Source of the DNA: CAWGXZ01 sp963826695
Lineage (GTDB): Bacteria; Pseudomonadota; Gammaproteobacteria; Burkholderiales; Burkholderiaceae_C
NCBI GenBank assembly: GCA_963826695.1
Contig: CAWGXZ010000006.1
Coordinates: forward strand, 372,001-436,000
Direction of reading: 5' to 3'
Length of the DNA stretch: 64,000 bases
Shown here: piece by piece, positions 1 to 8,030 of the stretch
How the letters are laid out: each line of letters starts with the position of its first letter
Position numbering within the stretch: position 1 is the stretch's first letter
Translations under genes and position numbers: made by a program
Notes under the pieces: generated by a model
Told to the model about the DNA's origin: nothing
The model's input: the letters and a program-made list of their open reading frames with translations, nothing else
The model's database searches: none

Positions 1-1
1 C

Positions 2-970
2 GCCACGCTGGCCGTGCTCGAAGCGCTCGAGGCGCCGTTCGACTGGGACTCGCAGATCGCGGGGCTCCGCGGCGTCGAGGTGGCGGGTGATCCGCTGCCA
101 CAGGCCACGCTCGACAGCATCCGCCGCACCCGGCTGGCGTTGAAGGGACCGCTGGAAACACCTTCGGGCGGCGGCTACCGCTCGTCCAACGTGCGCCTGC
201 GCGAGGAGTTTCGCCTTTTCGCCAACCTGCGCCCGGCGCGCACCATCATCCCGGGAGGGCGCTACGACGGCGTCGACCTCGTCGTGGTGCGCGAGAACCT
301 CGAGGGCCTCTACATCGGACACGAGCACTACATCCGCATCGACGACGACCCGCACGCGGTGGCGATGGCCACCGGTATCAACACCCGCGCCGGCAGCCGC
401 CGCCTGCTCGAATACGCCTTTGCGCATGCGGCGGCGACCGGCCGGCGCAAGGTGACGATCGTCCACAAGGCCAACATCATGAAGGCGCTGACCGGCATCT
501 TCCTGGAGACCGGCCTCGAGCTCTACGAGCGCAAGTACAGGGACGCCTTCGAGATCGACACGGTGATCGTCGACGCCTGTGCCATGAAGCTGGTGCTCGA
601 CCCGTCGCAGTTCGACGTCATCGTCACCACCAACCTGTTCGGCGACATCGTCTCGGACCTGGTGGCGGGGCTGGTCGGCGGCCTGGGCATGGCGCCGGGC
701 GCCAACATCGGTGCCGACGCGGCGATTTTCGAGGCGGTGCACGGCTCGGCGCCCGATATCGCCGGCAAGGGCGTCGCCAACCCGACGGCGCTGCTGCTGG
801 CCGCGGCGATGATGCTCGAGCACGTGGCGCTCGGCGACAAGGCGCAGCGCCTGCGCCGTGCGATCGACCAGACCTTGAACATCGACAAGGTGCGCACCGG
901 CGACCTGAAGGGCAGCGCCAACACCAAGGCGTTCACCCGGGCGCTGGTGGCGCGGATCGCCAACGGCTGA
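2..970 (+). CDS. Isocitrate/isopropylmalate dehydrogenase family protein, probably NAD-dependent isocitrate dehydrogenase (5' truncated by window edge)
   Basis: The reading frame is open from the first bases of the window. The residues before the first GTG (A-T-L-A) continue the family sequence, so the true start lies to the left; 322 residues are visible. The protein oxidatively decarboxylates a 2-hydroxy-3-carboxy acid, most likely isocitrate to 2-oxoglutarate in the TCA cycle. Evidence is the substrate-binding SSNVRLREEF segment, the ENLEGLY segment typical of NAD-type isocitrate dehydrogenases rather than LeuB, and the C-terminal signature NLFGDIVSDLVAGLVGGLGM followed by EAVHGSAPDIAGKG. 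Isopropylmalate or tartrate dehydrogenase are the alternatives. It ends convergently with the DUF4142 gene. Confidence 0.88.
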   Translation, partial: ATLAVLEALEAPFDWDSQIAGLRGVEVAGDPLPQATLDSIRRTRLALKGPLETPSGGGYRSSNVRLREEFRLFANLRPARTIIPGGRYDGVDLVVVRENLEGLYIGHEHYIRIDDDPHAVAMATGINTRAGSRRLLEYAFAHAAATGRRKVTIVHKANIMKALTGIFLETGLELYERKYRDAFEIDTVIVDACAMKLVLDPSQFDVIVTTNLFGDIVSDLVAGLVGGLGMAPGANIGADAAIFEAVHGSAPDIAGKGVANPTALLLAAAMMLEHVALGDKAQRLRRAIDQTLNIDKVRTGDLKGSANTKAFTRALVARIANG

Positions 971-995
971 GCAGGCCCGGTCGTGCCAGGGCGAA

Positions 996-1547
996 TCAGC
1001 GCTTGATTTCCATCCGCTCGCCGGCCGGGGCTTTCGTCGACTTCACCGACTCGTAGGTCTGCTCCGCCAGCTTGCGGTGCTCCTGGAGGGTCGGCAAGGT
1101 CTCGCTGGCGAAGCCTTTCACCTCGGGGTCCTTCGACCGGGCCGCTTTTTCGAAGGCCGAGATGTCCTTCTTGTGGTCGGCGACCATGTGCTTCATGTAG
1201 TCGCGGTCGAAATCGGCGCCCGACTTGTCCTGCAGCTTGCCGATCTCCTTCTTTGAGGGGGCCGCCGGCAACTCGACGCCCTTTGCCGTGGCGATCGACT
1301 TCAGCCGGTCATTGGCCTTGGAGTGGTCCTCCTCCATGCGCTTGCCGAACTGGCGCACGGCGTCGTTGGAAGATTTGGACTGGGCCAGCCTGCCGAGCTC
1401 GACTTCCATCATTCCTTCGGCCGCAGCCTTCTTCATAAAGGCAGCGTCGGCGCGGGCAACCCCGTCGGCTGCGCTTGCGGCGAGCGGGGCGGCGAGTGCC
1501 AGGCAGGCGGCAAGCGACAGGGTGTGAAGGGAATTCGGTTTGGTCAT
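996..1547 (-). CDS. DUF4142 secreted protein
   Basis: This is a 183-residue protein. The start is ATG at 1547, with GGAG 6 nt upstream; a longer frame to 1586 would only add residues before the signal peptide. Residues 1-26 form a signal peptide ending at an alanine-rich cleavage site (LAASAADG). The rest is helical and charged, as in the DUF4142 family of ferritin-like four-helix bundles, with EMGRL/VELGRLA-type and KMVADH-type helices (HMVADHKKDI). The biochemical function of the family is not known, and periplasmic stress roles are often guessed. It lies downstream of the GH15 gene and a small hypothetical gene on the same strand. Confidence 0.82.
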   Translation of the reverse strand: MTKPNSLHTLSLAACLALAAPLAASAADGVARADAAFMKKAAAEGMMEVELGRLAQSKSSNDAVRQFGKRMEEDHSKANDRLKSIATAKGVELPAAPSKKEIGKLQDKSGADFDRDYMKHMVADHKKDISAFEKAARSKDPEVKGFASETLPTLQEHRKLAEQTYESVKSTKAPAGERMEIKR

Positions 1548-1644
1548 GGCGATCTCCGGGGTGATGACGATCCGAAACAACAGCAAATCGAGTGCCGAGC
1601 GTTGCGCGGCGTGGCCCGAGAACCGTCGCTGCCGAGCCGCCGGG

Positions 1645-1983
1645 TCAGGTCTCCTCGGCGCTCAGCGTCAGCCGCTGCCGCCGTGCGCGCTCGACGCGCG
1701 TCGTGACGACGATGCGCAGCGGCCGGCCCACGGCGACGCGGCGGTTGAAACCCACGTCGAGGCTGTCGCTGCTGCCCTCGGCGGTGTCGATCTCGCGCGA
1801 CCACTCCTGCGCGCCATCGACGGTCACGCTCATGCCGTGCCGCGCAAGGCCGCTGCCCGGATGGGCAACGACAAAGCGGCAACTCACCTCGAAGCGGCGT
1901 TCGCGCTCGGCGTCGGGCGGTATGTCGAGGCGGCAGACCTCGGCATCCCCCGCGTTGGCAGACCAATGTTCGGGGCTGTTCAC
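1645..1983 (-). CDS. Small hypothetical protein
   Basis: This is a 112-residue frame starting at GTG 1983, preceded by a purine-rich AAGGGGG about 8 nt upstream. It lies on the same strand as the GH15 gene and begins 76 nt after its stop, so it may share its transcript. I recognise no domain. The composition suggests a small soluble beta-rich protein, with alternating hydrophobic strands such as RRFEVSCRFVV and RPLRIVVTTRV. There is no signal peptide and no membrane segment. It overlaps long opposite-frame ORFs, but this strand gives the more protein-like composition. The call is only moderately certain. Confidence 0.5.
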   Translation of the reverse strand: MNSPEHWSANAGDAEVCRLDIPPDAERERRFEVSCRFVVAHPGSGLARHGMSVTVDGAQEWSREIDTAEGSSDSLDVGFNRRVAVGRPLRIVVTTRVERARRQRLTLSAEET

Positions 1984-2059
1984 GCGTGCACCCCCTTGCG
2001 GCGTGCGGCGCCGCCGGACGGCAAGGCAGGCCCCGTCCCGATCGCCCCGGAGACCGTGC

Positions 2060-3880
2060 TCATGGCGCCTGCCCTGCGGTCGTGGGCCGCTCGCCCGCCT
2101 GGCACGAACGGTCGACTTCCTGCGGCGGCAGCGTCAGCAGCCGCGCGGTGTTGATCAGCGCCATGTGCGTCAGCGCCTGCGGGAAATTGCCGAGCAGGTG
2201 GCCGGTGCTGGGCTCGACTTCCTCGGCCAGCAAGCCGACGTCGTTGCACAGTCCGAGCAGCCGCTCGAACAGCGCCTCGGCCTCGGCGCGCCGGCCGGTC
2301 ACCGCCATGCAGTCGGCAAGCCAGAAGCTGCACGGCAAAAAGGCGCCTTCGCCCGGCGGCAGGTTGTCGACACCGCTTTCGGTCCGGTAGCGCAACAGCA
2401 GCCCGCCCTCGAGCAGTTCGCGCTCGACCGCCGCAATCGTGCCGACCACCCGCGGATCGTCCGGCGGCAGGAAGCCGACCAGCGGGATCAACAGCAGGCT
2501 GGCATCGACGCTCGTCGCGCCGTAGTGCTGCATGAAGCTGTTGCGGCCGGCGTCGAACCCCGCCTCGCAGACCTGCGCATGAATGGCATCGCGGTTATGG
2601 CGCCAGGCCTCCACGGGACCGGGCAGGCCGAAGCGCTCGACCGCCTTGACCGCGCGGTCGAAGGCGACCCAGGCCATCACCTTCGAATGCGTGAAATGCT
2701 GCCGCGGGCCGCGAACCTCCCAGATGCCCTCGTCCGGCGCCTGCCACTGCTTGCACAGGAAATCGAGCAGCGCGCGCTGGATGCGCCAGACGTGCGGCGC
2801 CTCGGCCAGCCCGGCGGCGCGCGCCAGGTGCAGCGTGTCCATGACCTCGCCATACACGTCGAGCTGGAACTGGCTCGCCGCGGCATTGCCGATGCGCACC
2901 GGCACCGCGCCGCCGTACCCGGGCAGCCAGCCGAGCTCCAGCTCCTCGAGCCGGCGCTCGCCGGTGACGCTGTAGAGGATCTGCATGTCGGCCGGGCTGC
3001 CGGCCACCGCATGCAGAAGCCATTCGCGCCAGGCCTCGGCCTCGCCGGTGTAGCCAGCCAGCAGCAGCGCGTTCAGGGTGAAGGTGGCGTCGCGCAGCCA
3101 GCAGAAGCGGTAGTCCCAGTTGCGCACGCCGCCGCGCTGCTCGGGCAGCGAGGTCGTCGGCGCGGCGACGATGCCACCGGTCGGCATGTAGGTCAGCGCC
3201 TTCAGGGTGATCAGCGAGCGCAACACCGGCGCTTGCCAGCGGCCCTCATAGCGGCACTTGCCCGACCAGGCAAGCCAGTGCGCTTCGGTATCGCGCAGCG
3301 TCTGCTCGGCGTCGATGGCCGGCTGCGTGGGCGCGTGCGACGGCCGGTAGTTGAGGACAAAGGGCACCCGGTCGCCGGCGCCGACCTCGAAGTCGGCCAC
3401 GGTCCTCATGTGCTCGCCGTGGGTCGGCACCGGGGTGTCGAGCTCGAGCGTGTCCGGCCCGGCGGTCGCCATCAGCGTCTCGCCGGTGCGGCGCACCCAG
3501 GGCACGATCGAGCCGTAGTCGAAGCGCACCACCAGTTCCATGCGCATCCGTACCCGGCCGCGCAGCCCTTCGACGATGCGGATCACGTCCCAGCGCTGGT
3601 TCGACATCGGCATGAAGTCGATCAGCCGAACCGCGCCGTCGGCGGTCTCGAAATCGGTTTCGAGAATCAGTGTGCCATCCCGGTAGGCGCGGCGCACCGA
3701 GCGCGCACCCTCCCCGGGCGAGATCAGCCAGCGCCCGTGCTCGGCACCGCCGAGCAGCGCGGCGAAGCAGGCGCCCGAATCGAAGCGCGGCAGGCACAGC
3801 CAGTCGATCGAGCCGTCCCGGCCGACCAGCGCCGCGGTGTGGCAGTCGCCGATCAGCGCGTAATCCTCAATCGGCAACAA
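2060..3880 (-). CDS. Glycoside hydrolase family 15 protein (glucoamylase/trehalase-like)
   Basis: This is a 606-residue GH15 enzyme that would hydrolyse alpha-glucosidic bonds, with trehalose or malto-oligosaccharides as the likely substrate. The chosen start is TTG 3880, which has GGAG a few bases upstream and gives the family N-terminus LLPIEDYALIGDCHTAALVG; an upstream open frame to 4081 has no family similarity. Visible hallmarks are the N-terminal domain with the DGSIDWLCLPRFDS motif, the NWDYRFCWLRDATFTL segment that opens the alpha/alpha barrel, the THSKVMAWVAFDRAVK helix, and GLLAEEVEPSTGHLLGNFPQ near the C-terminus. There is no signal peptide, so it should be cytoplasmic. It is transcribed away from the PAS hybrid kinase, with about 120 nt between the starts. 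Confidence 0.9.
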   Translation of the reverse strand: MLPIEDYALIGDCHTAALVGRDGSIDWLCLPRFDSGACFAALLGGAEHGRWLISPGEGARSVRRAYRDGTLILETDFETADGAVRLIDFMPMSNQRWDVIRIVEGLRGRVRMRMELVVRFDYGSIVPWVRRTGETLMATAGPDTLELDTPVPTHGEHMRTVADFEVGAGDRVPFVLNYRPSHAPTQPAIDAEQTLRDTEAHWLAWSGKCRYEGRWQAPVLRSLITLKALTYMPTGGIVAAPTTSLPEQRGGVRNWDYRFCWLRDATFTLNALLLAGYTGEAEAWREWLLHAVAGSPADMQILYSVTGERRLEELELGWLPGYGGAVPVRIGNAAASQFQLDVYGEVMDTLHLARAAGLAEAPHVWRIQRALLDFLCKQWQAPDEGIWEVRGPRQHFTHSKVMAWVAFDRAVKAVERFGLPGPVEAWRHNRDAIHAQVCEAGFDAGRNSFMQHYGATSVDASLLLIPLVGFLPPDDPRVVGTIAAVERELLEGGLLLRYRTESGVDNLPPGEGAFLPCSFWLADCMAVTGRRAEAEALFERLLGLCNDVGLLAEEVEPSTGHLLGNFPQALTHMALINTARLLTLPPQEVDRSCQAGERPTTAGQAP

Positions 3881-4002
3881 GGCGGCTCCAGGTCGAGAGG
3901 GTTTGCACAAAGGTGTGCGCGGGCGGTTGCGGCTCGCGCAATCGCCGCTGGCGCGGCTTGTCTGGGCAGTGGCAGTACATTGGCGTGTTTCCCGAAACGG
4001 TG

Positions 4003-6324
4003 ATGATGCCGAACGACCCGAAGCGAGCAGTCGCTGAGCCTTCCAGCACGACCGGCGCCGAGCCGCGCAACGGCGCGCCATTGCAGTCGACCGGCGACGA
4101 CTTGTTCCGCCGTCTCGTCGAGAGCGTTCACGACTACGCGATCTTCGCGATGACGCCCGGCGGCGTCATCATCTCCTGGAATGCGGGAGCCGAACGCATC
4201 AAGGGGTATGCCGCCAGCGAGATCGTCGGCAAGCATTTCTCGATCTTCTACACCCCCGAGGCGCTGGCCGCCGACGGGCCGGCCGACGCGTTGCGACGGG
4301 CGCTGGTGGCCGGGCATTTCGAAGACGAAGGCTGGCGGGTTCGCAAGGACGGAACCCGGTTCTGGGCCAACGCGGTCATCACACCGATGCGCGGCGCCGA
4401 TGGCGGGCTGCTCGGCTACTCGAAGGTGACGCGCGACCTGACCGAGCGGCGCGAGCATGAAAGCCGGCTGGGCGAAAGCGAGCGCAGCCTGCGGCTGCTG
4501 GTCGAGGGCGTTCAGGACTACGCCATCTTCATGCTCGATCCGGCCGGCATCATCTCCAGCTGGAACCTGGGCGCGGAGCGAATCAAGGGCTATACCGCGC
4601 GTGAGGCGATCGGCCGGCATTTTTCGATGTTCTACCCGCCTGAGGACGTCGAAAGAGGCTGGCCGCAGGAGGAGCTGAAGCGGGCCCGCGAGATGGGCCG
4701 TTTCGAGGACGAAGGCTGGCGGGTCTGCAAGGACGGCTCGCGAATCTGGGCCAACGTGATCATCACGGCGATCCGCGACGAGGACGGGCAGCTTCGCGGC
4801 TTTTCCAAGGTCACGCGCGACCTCAGCGAACGCCGACGGCACCAGGAACAACTGGAAGAACGCGAACAGAACCTGCGCCTGCTGGTCGACGGCGTGAAGG
4901 ACCACGCGATGTTCCTGCTCGACGCGGCCGGGGTGATCCGCACCTGGAACAGCGGCGCCGAGCGCGTGCTGGGTTTCGCCGCCGACGAAATCCTCGGCCG
5001 CGAGGTGGCGCTGCTCTACACCGACGAGGATCGCAACGCCGGCCGGGCCCGCGCCGAGATTGCCTCGGCGCGTACCGCCGGGTACCTGCAGCTCGAAGGA
5101 TGGCGGCGCAAATCCGACGGCGCCTCGTTCTGGGCCGAGGTCGCGACGACCGTGCTGCGCGAGCCGACCGGCGCGGTGCGCGGTTTCGTGCAGATCATCC
5201 GCGACCTCAGCGAGCGGCGCCGGGTCGAGGAACTGGAGTCCGAAGGTCGTCGCATGAGCGAGTTCATCGCCATGCTGTCGCACGAACTGCGCAATCCGCT
5301 GGCGCCGATCCGCAATGCGGTGGCGATCCTGAAGAAGCTCGGCGGCACGGCGCAATCGGAATGGTGTGTCGAACTGATCGGTCGGCAGACGAAGCACATG
5401 GCGCGACTCGTCGACGATTTGCTGGACGTGAGCCGCATCACCACCGGAAAGATCCGGCTGGACCGGATGCCGCTCGACTTCAATGCGCTCGTCCGTATGG
5501 CGATCGATTCGGTCGGCGCAATCGTTCAGGGCTACGGTCACACGCTCGAAGCGCAACTGCCCGAGGACCCGGTGCATATCCTCGGCGACTCTACGCGGCT
5601 GTCGCAGGTGCTGGTGAATCTGCTGACCAATGCGGCGAAGTACACGCCGGACCGCGGCCGCATCCGCGTCTGCGTCGAACGCGATGGGCCGGTCGTCAGG
5701 CTCGAGGTGTCCGACAACGGGATCGGCATGAACGAGGCGCTTCTGCAACGCGTCTTCGATCCGTTCGTCCAGGGTTCGCGCGGGCTCGGACGCTCGGAAG
5801 GCGGTCTGGGCATCGGCTTGACGCTGGTCAAGACCATCGTCGAAATCCACGGCGGGACGGTGACCGCGGCCAGCGCCGGACTGGGCCACGGCACGAACAT
5901 GACCGTGACCTTGCCGATGATCGGGATCGAGGAACCCGCAACGCAGACGAAACTGCAAGGCATGCGCAAGCCACCCGCTTCGGTGCTGGTCGTCGACGAC
6001 AACCGCGACGCCGCCGAGAGCCTGGCAGCGCTCTTGCAATTCGCGGGGCACGATGTGCAGACGGCAACCGGGGGCGCCGAGGCGCTCGAATTCGCTGCCG
6101 CGCATTCGCCGAGCGTCGTTCTGCTCGATCTCGGCATGCCCGAGATGGACGGCTACGAAGTCGCGCGACAGCTCAAGAAACTGCCGGGCATGCGCAACGC
6201 CCGGCTGATCGCGGTCACCGGTTATTCCCAGGAAAGCCACCGGCGCGCGACCGCCGAGGCTGGCTTCGAGCTGCACCTGACCAAACCCGTCGATGCCGAC
6301 GAGCTGGTGCGCCTCATCGGATGA
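4003..6324 (+). CDS. Hybrid sensor histidine kinase with three PAS domains and a C-terminal receiver
   Basis: This 773-residue protein has no membrane segment and is probably a cytoplasmic sensor. Domain order is PAS (about 30-150), PAS (about 160-275), PAS (about 285-400), HisKA with phospho-acceptor His427 in SHELRNPLAPIRNA, HATPase_c with N-box near 537-548 and DNGIGM / GGLGIGLTLV glycine motifs, then a receiver with Asp709 in LLDLGMPEMDG. The three PAS domains are obvious tandem copies sharing DYAIF and SWN-GAERIKGY segments. The start is ATG 4003 after weak purines; an open frame upstream to 3670 lacks homology. No separate response regulator is adjacent, so output probably passes through the fused receiver to an unlinked phosphotransfer protein. 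The signal sensed is unknown. Confidence 0.9.
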   Translation: MMPNDPKRAVAEPSSTTGAEPRNGAPLQSTGDDLFRRLVESVHDYAIFAMTPGGVIISWNAGAERIKGYAASEIVGKHFSIFYTPEALAADGPADALRRALVAGHFEDEGWRVRKDGTRFWANAVITPMRGADGGLLGYSKVTRDLTERREHESRLGESERSLRLLVEGVQDYAIFMLDPAGIISSWNLGAERIKGYTAREAIGRHFSMFYPPEDVERGWPQEELKRAREMGRFEDEGWRVCKDGSRIWANVIITAIRDEDGQLRGFSKVTRDLSERRRHQEQLEEREQNLRLLVDGVKDHAMFLLDAAGVIRTWNSGAERVLGFAADEILGREVALLYTDEDRNAGRARAEIASARTAGYLQLEGWRRKSDGASFWAEVATTVLREPTGAVRGFVQIIRDLSERRRVEELESEGRRMSEFIAMLSHELRNPLAPIRNAVAILKKLGGTAQSEWCVELIGRQTKHMARLVDDLLDVSRITTGKIRLDRMPLDFNALVRMAIDSVGAIVQGYGHTLEAQLPEDPVHILGDSTRLSQVLVNLLTNAAKYTPDRGRIRVCVERDGPVVRLEVSDNGIGMNEALLQRVFDPFVQGSRGLGRSEGGLGIGLTLVKTIVEIHGGTVTAASAGLGHGTNMTVTLPMIGIEEPATQTKLQGMRKPPASVLVVDDNRDAAESLAALLQFAGHDVQTATGGAEALEFAAAHSPSVVLLDLGMPEMDGYEVARQLKKLPGMRNARLIAVTGYSQESHRRATAEAGFELHLTKPVDADELVRLIG

Positions 6325-6396
6325 CCGGGCAGGCCTGCAGAGCCAAGGCGGCTGGCGCCGGGCAGGCGGTCGCCGCCCGGCCGGTGCCGGTCGCGC

Positions 6397-7206
6397 TCAG
6401 AATGCGCCTCCAGGGTCGGCATCCGACTCCGCCTCCTCGGCGCTGAGCCGGACGCCCAGGCTGCGGATCACCGCAAAAGGCACTCCCAGCGGGTCGGAAA
6501 GCGCAGCGAAGCGGCCAATCTCGGGGATGTCGGTGGCAGGGACCAGGCAGCGGGCGCCGAGCCGCTGCGCCCGGCTGGCGGCCGCCTCGCAATCCTCGAC
6601 ACGAACGTAGGGCAGCCAGCGCGGCGTTCGGCCGCTGCCGGAAAGCCCGTAGATACCGCCGCGCGCGCGGCCGTCCTTCATCAGGAAGCGGTATTCGGGC
6701 GTCAGGCTGTTGCTGACACGCTGCGTCGTCAGCCCGAAGACGCGCTCGTAGAACGCCGCGGCCATGTCCGGATCGGGCGTGCAAAGCTCGTTCCAGTACC
6801 AGTCGCCGATCGGCACCAGGTCCTGGTCGGCGCGGTCGCCGAAGGCGCCTTTCCACAGGCAAAGCGACGCCCCCGTGGGATCGAGCACGCCGGCGCCGCG
6901 CCCCATCGGGCCGAAGGGGGTCGGTGGCAACAGACCCGATGCACCGGCTTGCAGGGCTGCGGCGAAGCTCCGGTCGACATCGTCGACCGACAGGTACGAA
7001 GTCCATTGGCTGCGCACCCCGGGTGCGGCGGCGCGGATGCCGCCGATCGCCTCGCCGGCGCGCAACTGGATCAGCTCGTAGGCAAGGCCCGCGACCGGGG
7101 TCGAGCTGATCTTCCAGCCGAACAGCGCCTGGTAGAAGGCGCTTGCGGCGGCGGGGTCGTTCGACAAGTGTTCGAACCAGACGAACTTTCCAGGCACATG
7201 GGGCAT
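6397..7206 (-). CDS. VOC (glyoxalase/bleomycin-resistance fold) family protein, two tandem VOC modules
   Basis: This 269-residue protein is built from two VOC modules. The first (about 5-120) begins GKFVWFEHLSNDPAAASAFY, and the second (about 130-250) begins WYWNELCTPDPDMAAAFYERVFG. The repeated FYxxxFGW/L signature and the closing DPLGVPFAVI and DPTGASLCLW strands are typical of secreted or cytosolic 27 kDa antigen-like VOC proteins. The substrate is unknown, and such proteins are often annotated as putative glyoxalases without evidence. It ends convergently with the hybrid kinase and its start lies about 60 nt downstream of mntP's end on the same strand. Confidence 0.85.
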   Translation of the reverse strand: MPHVPGKFVWFEHLSNDPAAASAFYQALFGWKISSTPVAGLAYELIQLRAGEAIGGIRAAAPGVRSQWTSYLSVDDVDRSFAAALQAGASGLLPPTPFGPMGRGAGVLDPTGASLCLWKGAFGDRADQDLVPIGDWYWNELCTPDPDMAAAFYERVFGLTTQRVSNSLTPEYRFLMKDGRARGGIYGLSGSGRTPRWLPYVRVEDCEAAASRAQRLGARCLVPATDIPEIGRFAALSDPLGVPFAVIRSLGVRLSAEEAESDADPGGAF

Positions 7207-7267
7207 GGCGGCTCCTGTTGCGGTCGCGGTGCAGGCGGCATGCTAGTGGAGCGACAAAGTCCTGCGT

Positions 7268-7834
7268 TCAGCCGGCCCGCAGGTGTTCGAACAGCGTCAG
7301 CGTGCCGATGGCGATCAGGATCAGCCCGCCGGCCACTTCGGCGCGGCGGCCCGCCATGGCACCGAGGACGCGGCCGAGCATGACCCCGGCCGTCACCATC
7401 ACCAGCGTGGCACTCCCGATGGCCGCCGCAATGGGCAGGATGTCGGCTTCGAGGAACGCCAGACCGACGCCGACGGTCATGGCGTCGATGCTCGTGGCAA
7501 ATGCAGTCAGCGCCAGCAGCCAGAAACCGTGGCGCTGCGGCTTGTCGCCAGCCGGGGCCGCGTGCGACGAGCCGGAAAAGATCATCCGCGAGCCGAGGGC
7601 GGTGAGCAGACCGAAGGCGATCCAGTGGTCCCACGCGGCAACATAGCGCGCGGCTGCCAGGCCGAGCAGCCAGCCGATCACCGGTGTCACCGCCTCGATG
7701 CAGCCGAAGATCAGCCCGGTGCGCAGCGCTTCGCGCCAGCGTGGTCGCTGCAGCGCCGTACCCTTGCCGATGGCCGCAGCAAAGGCGTCGGCCGACATGG
7801 CAAATGCCAGCAGGGTGGTGGAGGCGATGTTCAT
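7268..7834 (-). CDS. mntP: Manganese efflux pump MntP
   Basis: This 188-residue polytopic membrane protein exports Mn2+ and protects against manganese excess. The start ATG 7834 gives the family N-terminus MNIASTTLLAFAMSADAFAA. The two conserved acidic motifs of the DUF204/MntP repeat are visible: SADAFAAAIGKG in the first half and ATSIDAMTVGVGLAFL in the second, separated by a polar loop (GSSHAAPAGDKPQ). About six transmembrane helices can be traced. A structured 5' leader matching the yybP-ykoY manganese riboswitch lies immediately upstream, which supports both the identity and Mn-responsive control. Confidence 0.93.
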   Translation of the reverse strand: MNIASTTLLAFAMSADAFAAAIGKGTALQRPRWREALRTGLIFGCIEAVTPVIGWLLGLAAARYVAAWDHWIAFGLLTALGSRMIFSGSSHAAPAGDKPQRHGFWLLALTAFATSIDAMTVGVGLAFLEADILPIAAAIGSATLVMVTAGVMLGRVLGAMAGRRAEVAGGLILIAIGTLTLFEHLRAG

Positions 7835-7890
7835 GGGGGCTTTCCGGCCGAGCAAGGACCACGCCACGCCGACCTGCCCGACCTGTGCCG

Positions 7891-8011
7891 CGCCGACGTG
7901 TCGATGGTCTCGCCAACCGCAAGGCTGCCTGCGCCACGGCGTTGTCGCCGAGCATGTTGACGCAGGCGCTTTCGAAAGCTTCGAAAGCCGGCTACTCCCC
8001 AAGGGGCGGCG
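7891..8011 (-). ncRNA. yybP-ykoY manganese riboswitch in the mntP leader
   Basis: Read on the minus strand, the leader contains the conserved GGGGAGTAGCC block (7990-8000 region), the GTCAACATGCTCGG block, and the distal GGCGAGACCATCG block, in the order and spacing of the yybP-ykoY aptamer. The closing P1 helix can be drawn between CGCCG (8011-8007) and CGGCG (7895-7891). Its 3' edge is 57 nt upstream of the mntP start, leaving room for an expression platform. Riboswitches of this class bind Mn2+ and switch on Mn exporters, which fits the gene. The promoter would have to lie within the 3' end of the preceding HNH-like gene; GATAAA just upstream is a possible -10. Confidence 0.87.
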
Positions 8012-8030
8012 AGTTTATCGCGCGACCGGG

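Noticed and set aside
1592..4003. 803-residue open frame opposite the GH15 gene
   Set aside because: It mirrors the GH15 gene, with arginine/alanine/proline-rich translation and no family similarity; typical of GC-rich shadow frames.
3853..6276. 807-residue open frame opposite the PAS hybrid kinase
   Set aside because: The plus-strand product has clear PAS, HisKA, HATPase and receiver motifs; this frame is a codon-bias shadow.
6357..6381. GC-rich hairpin between the hybrid kinase and VOC genes
   Set aside because: GCCGGGC/GCCCGGC can pair but there is no T-tract on either strand, so it was not called a terminator.
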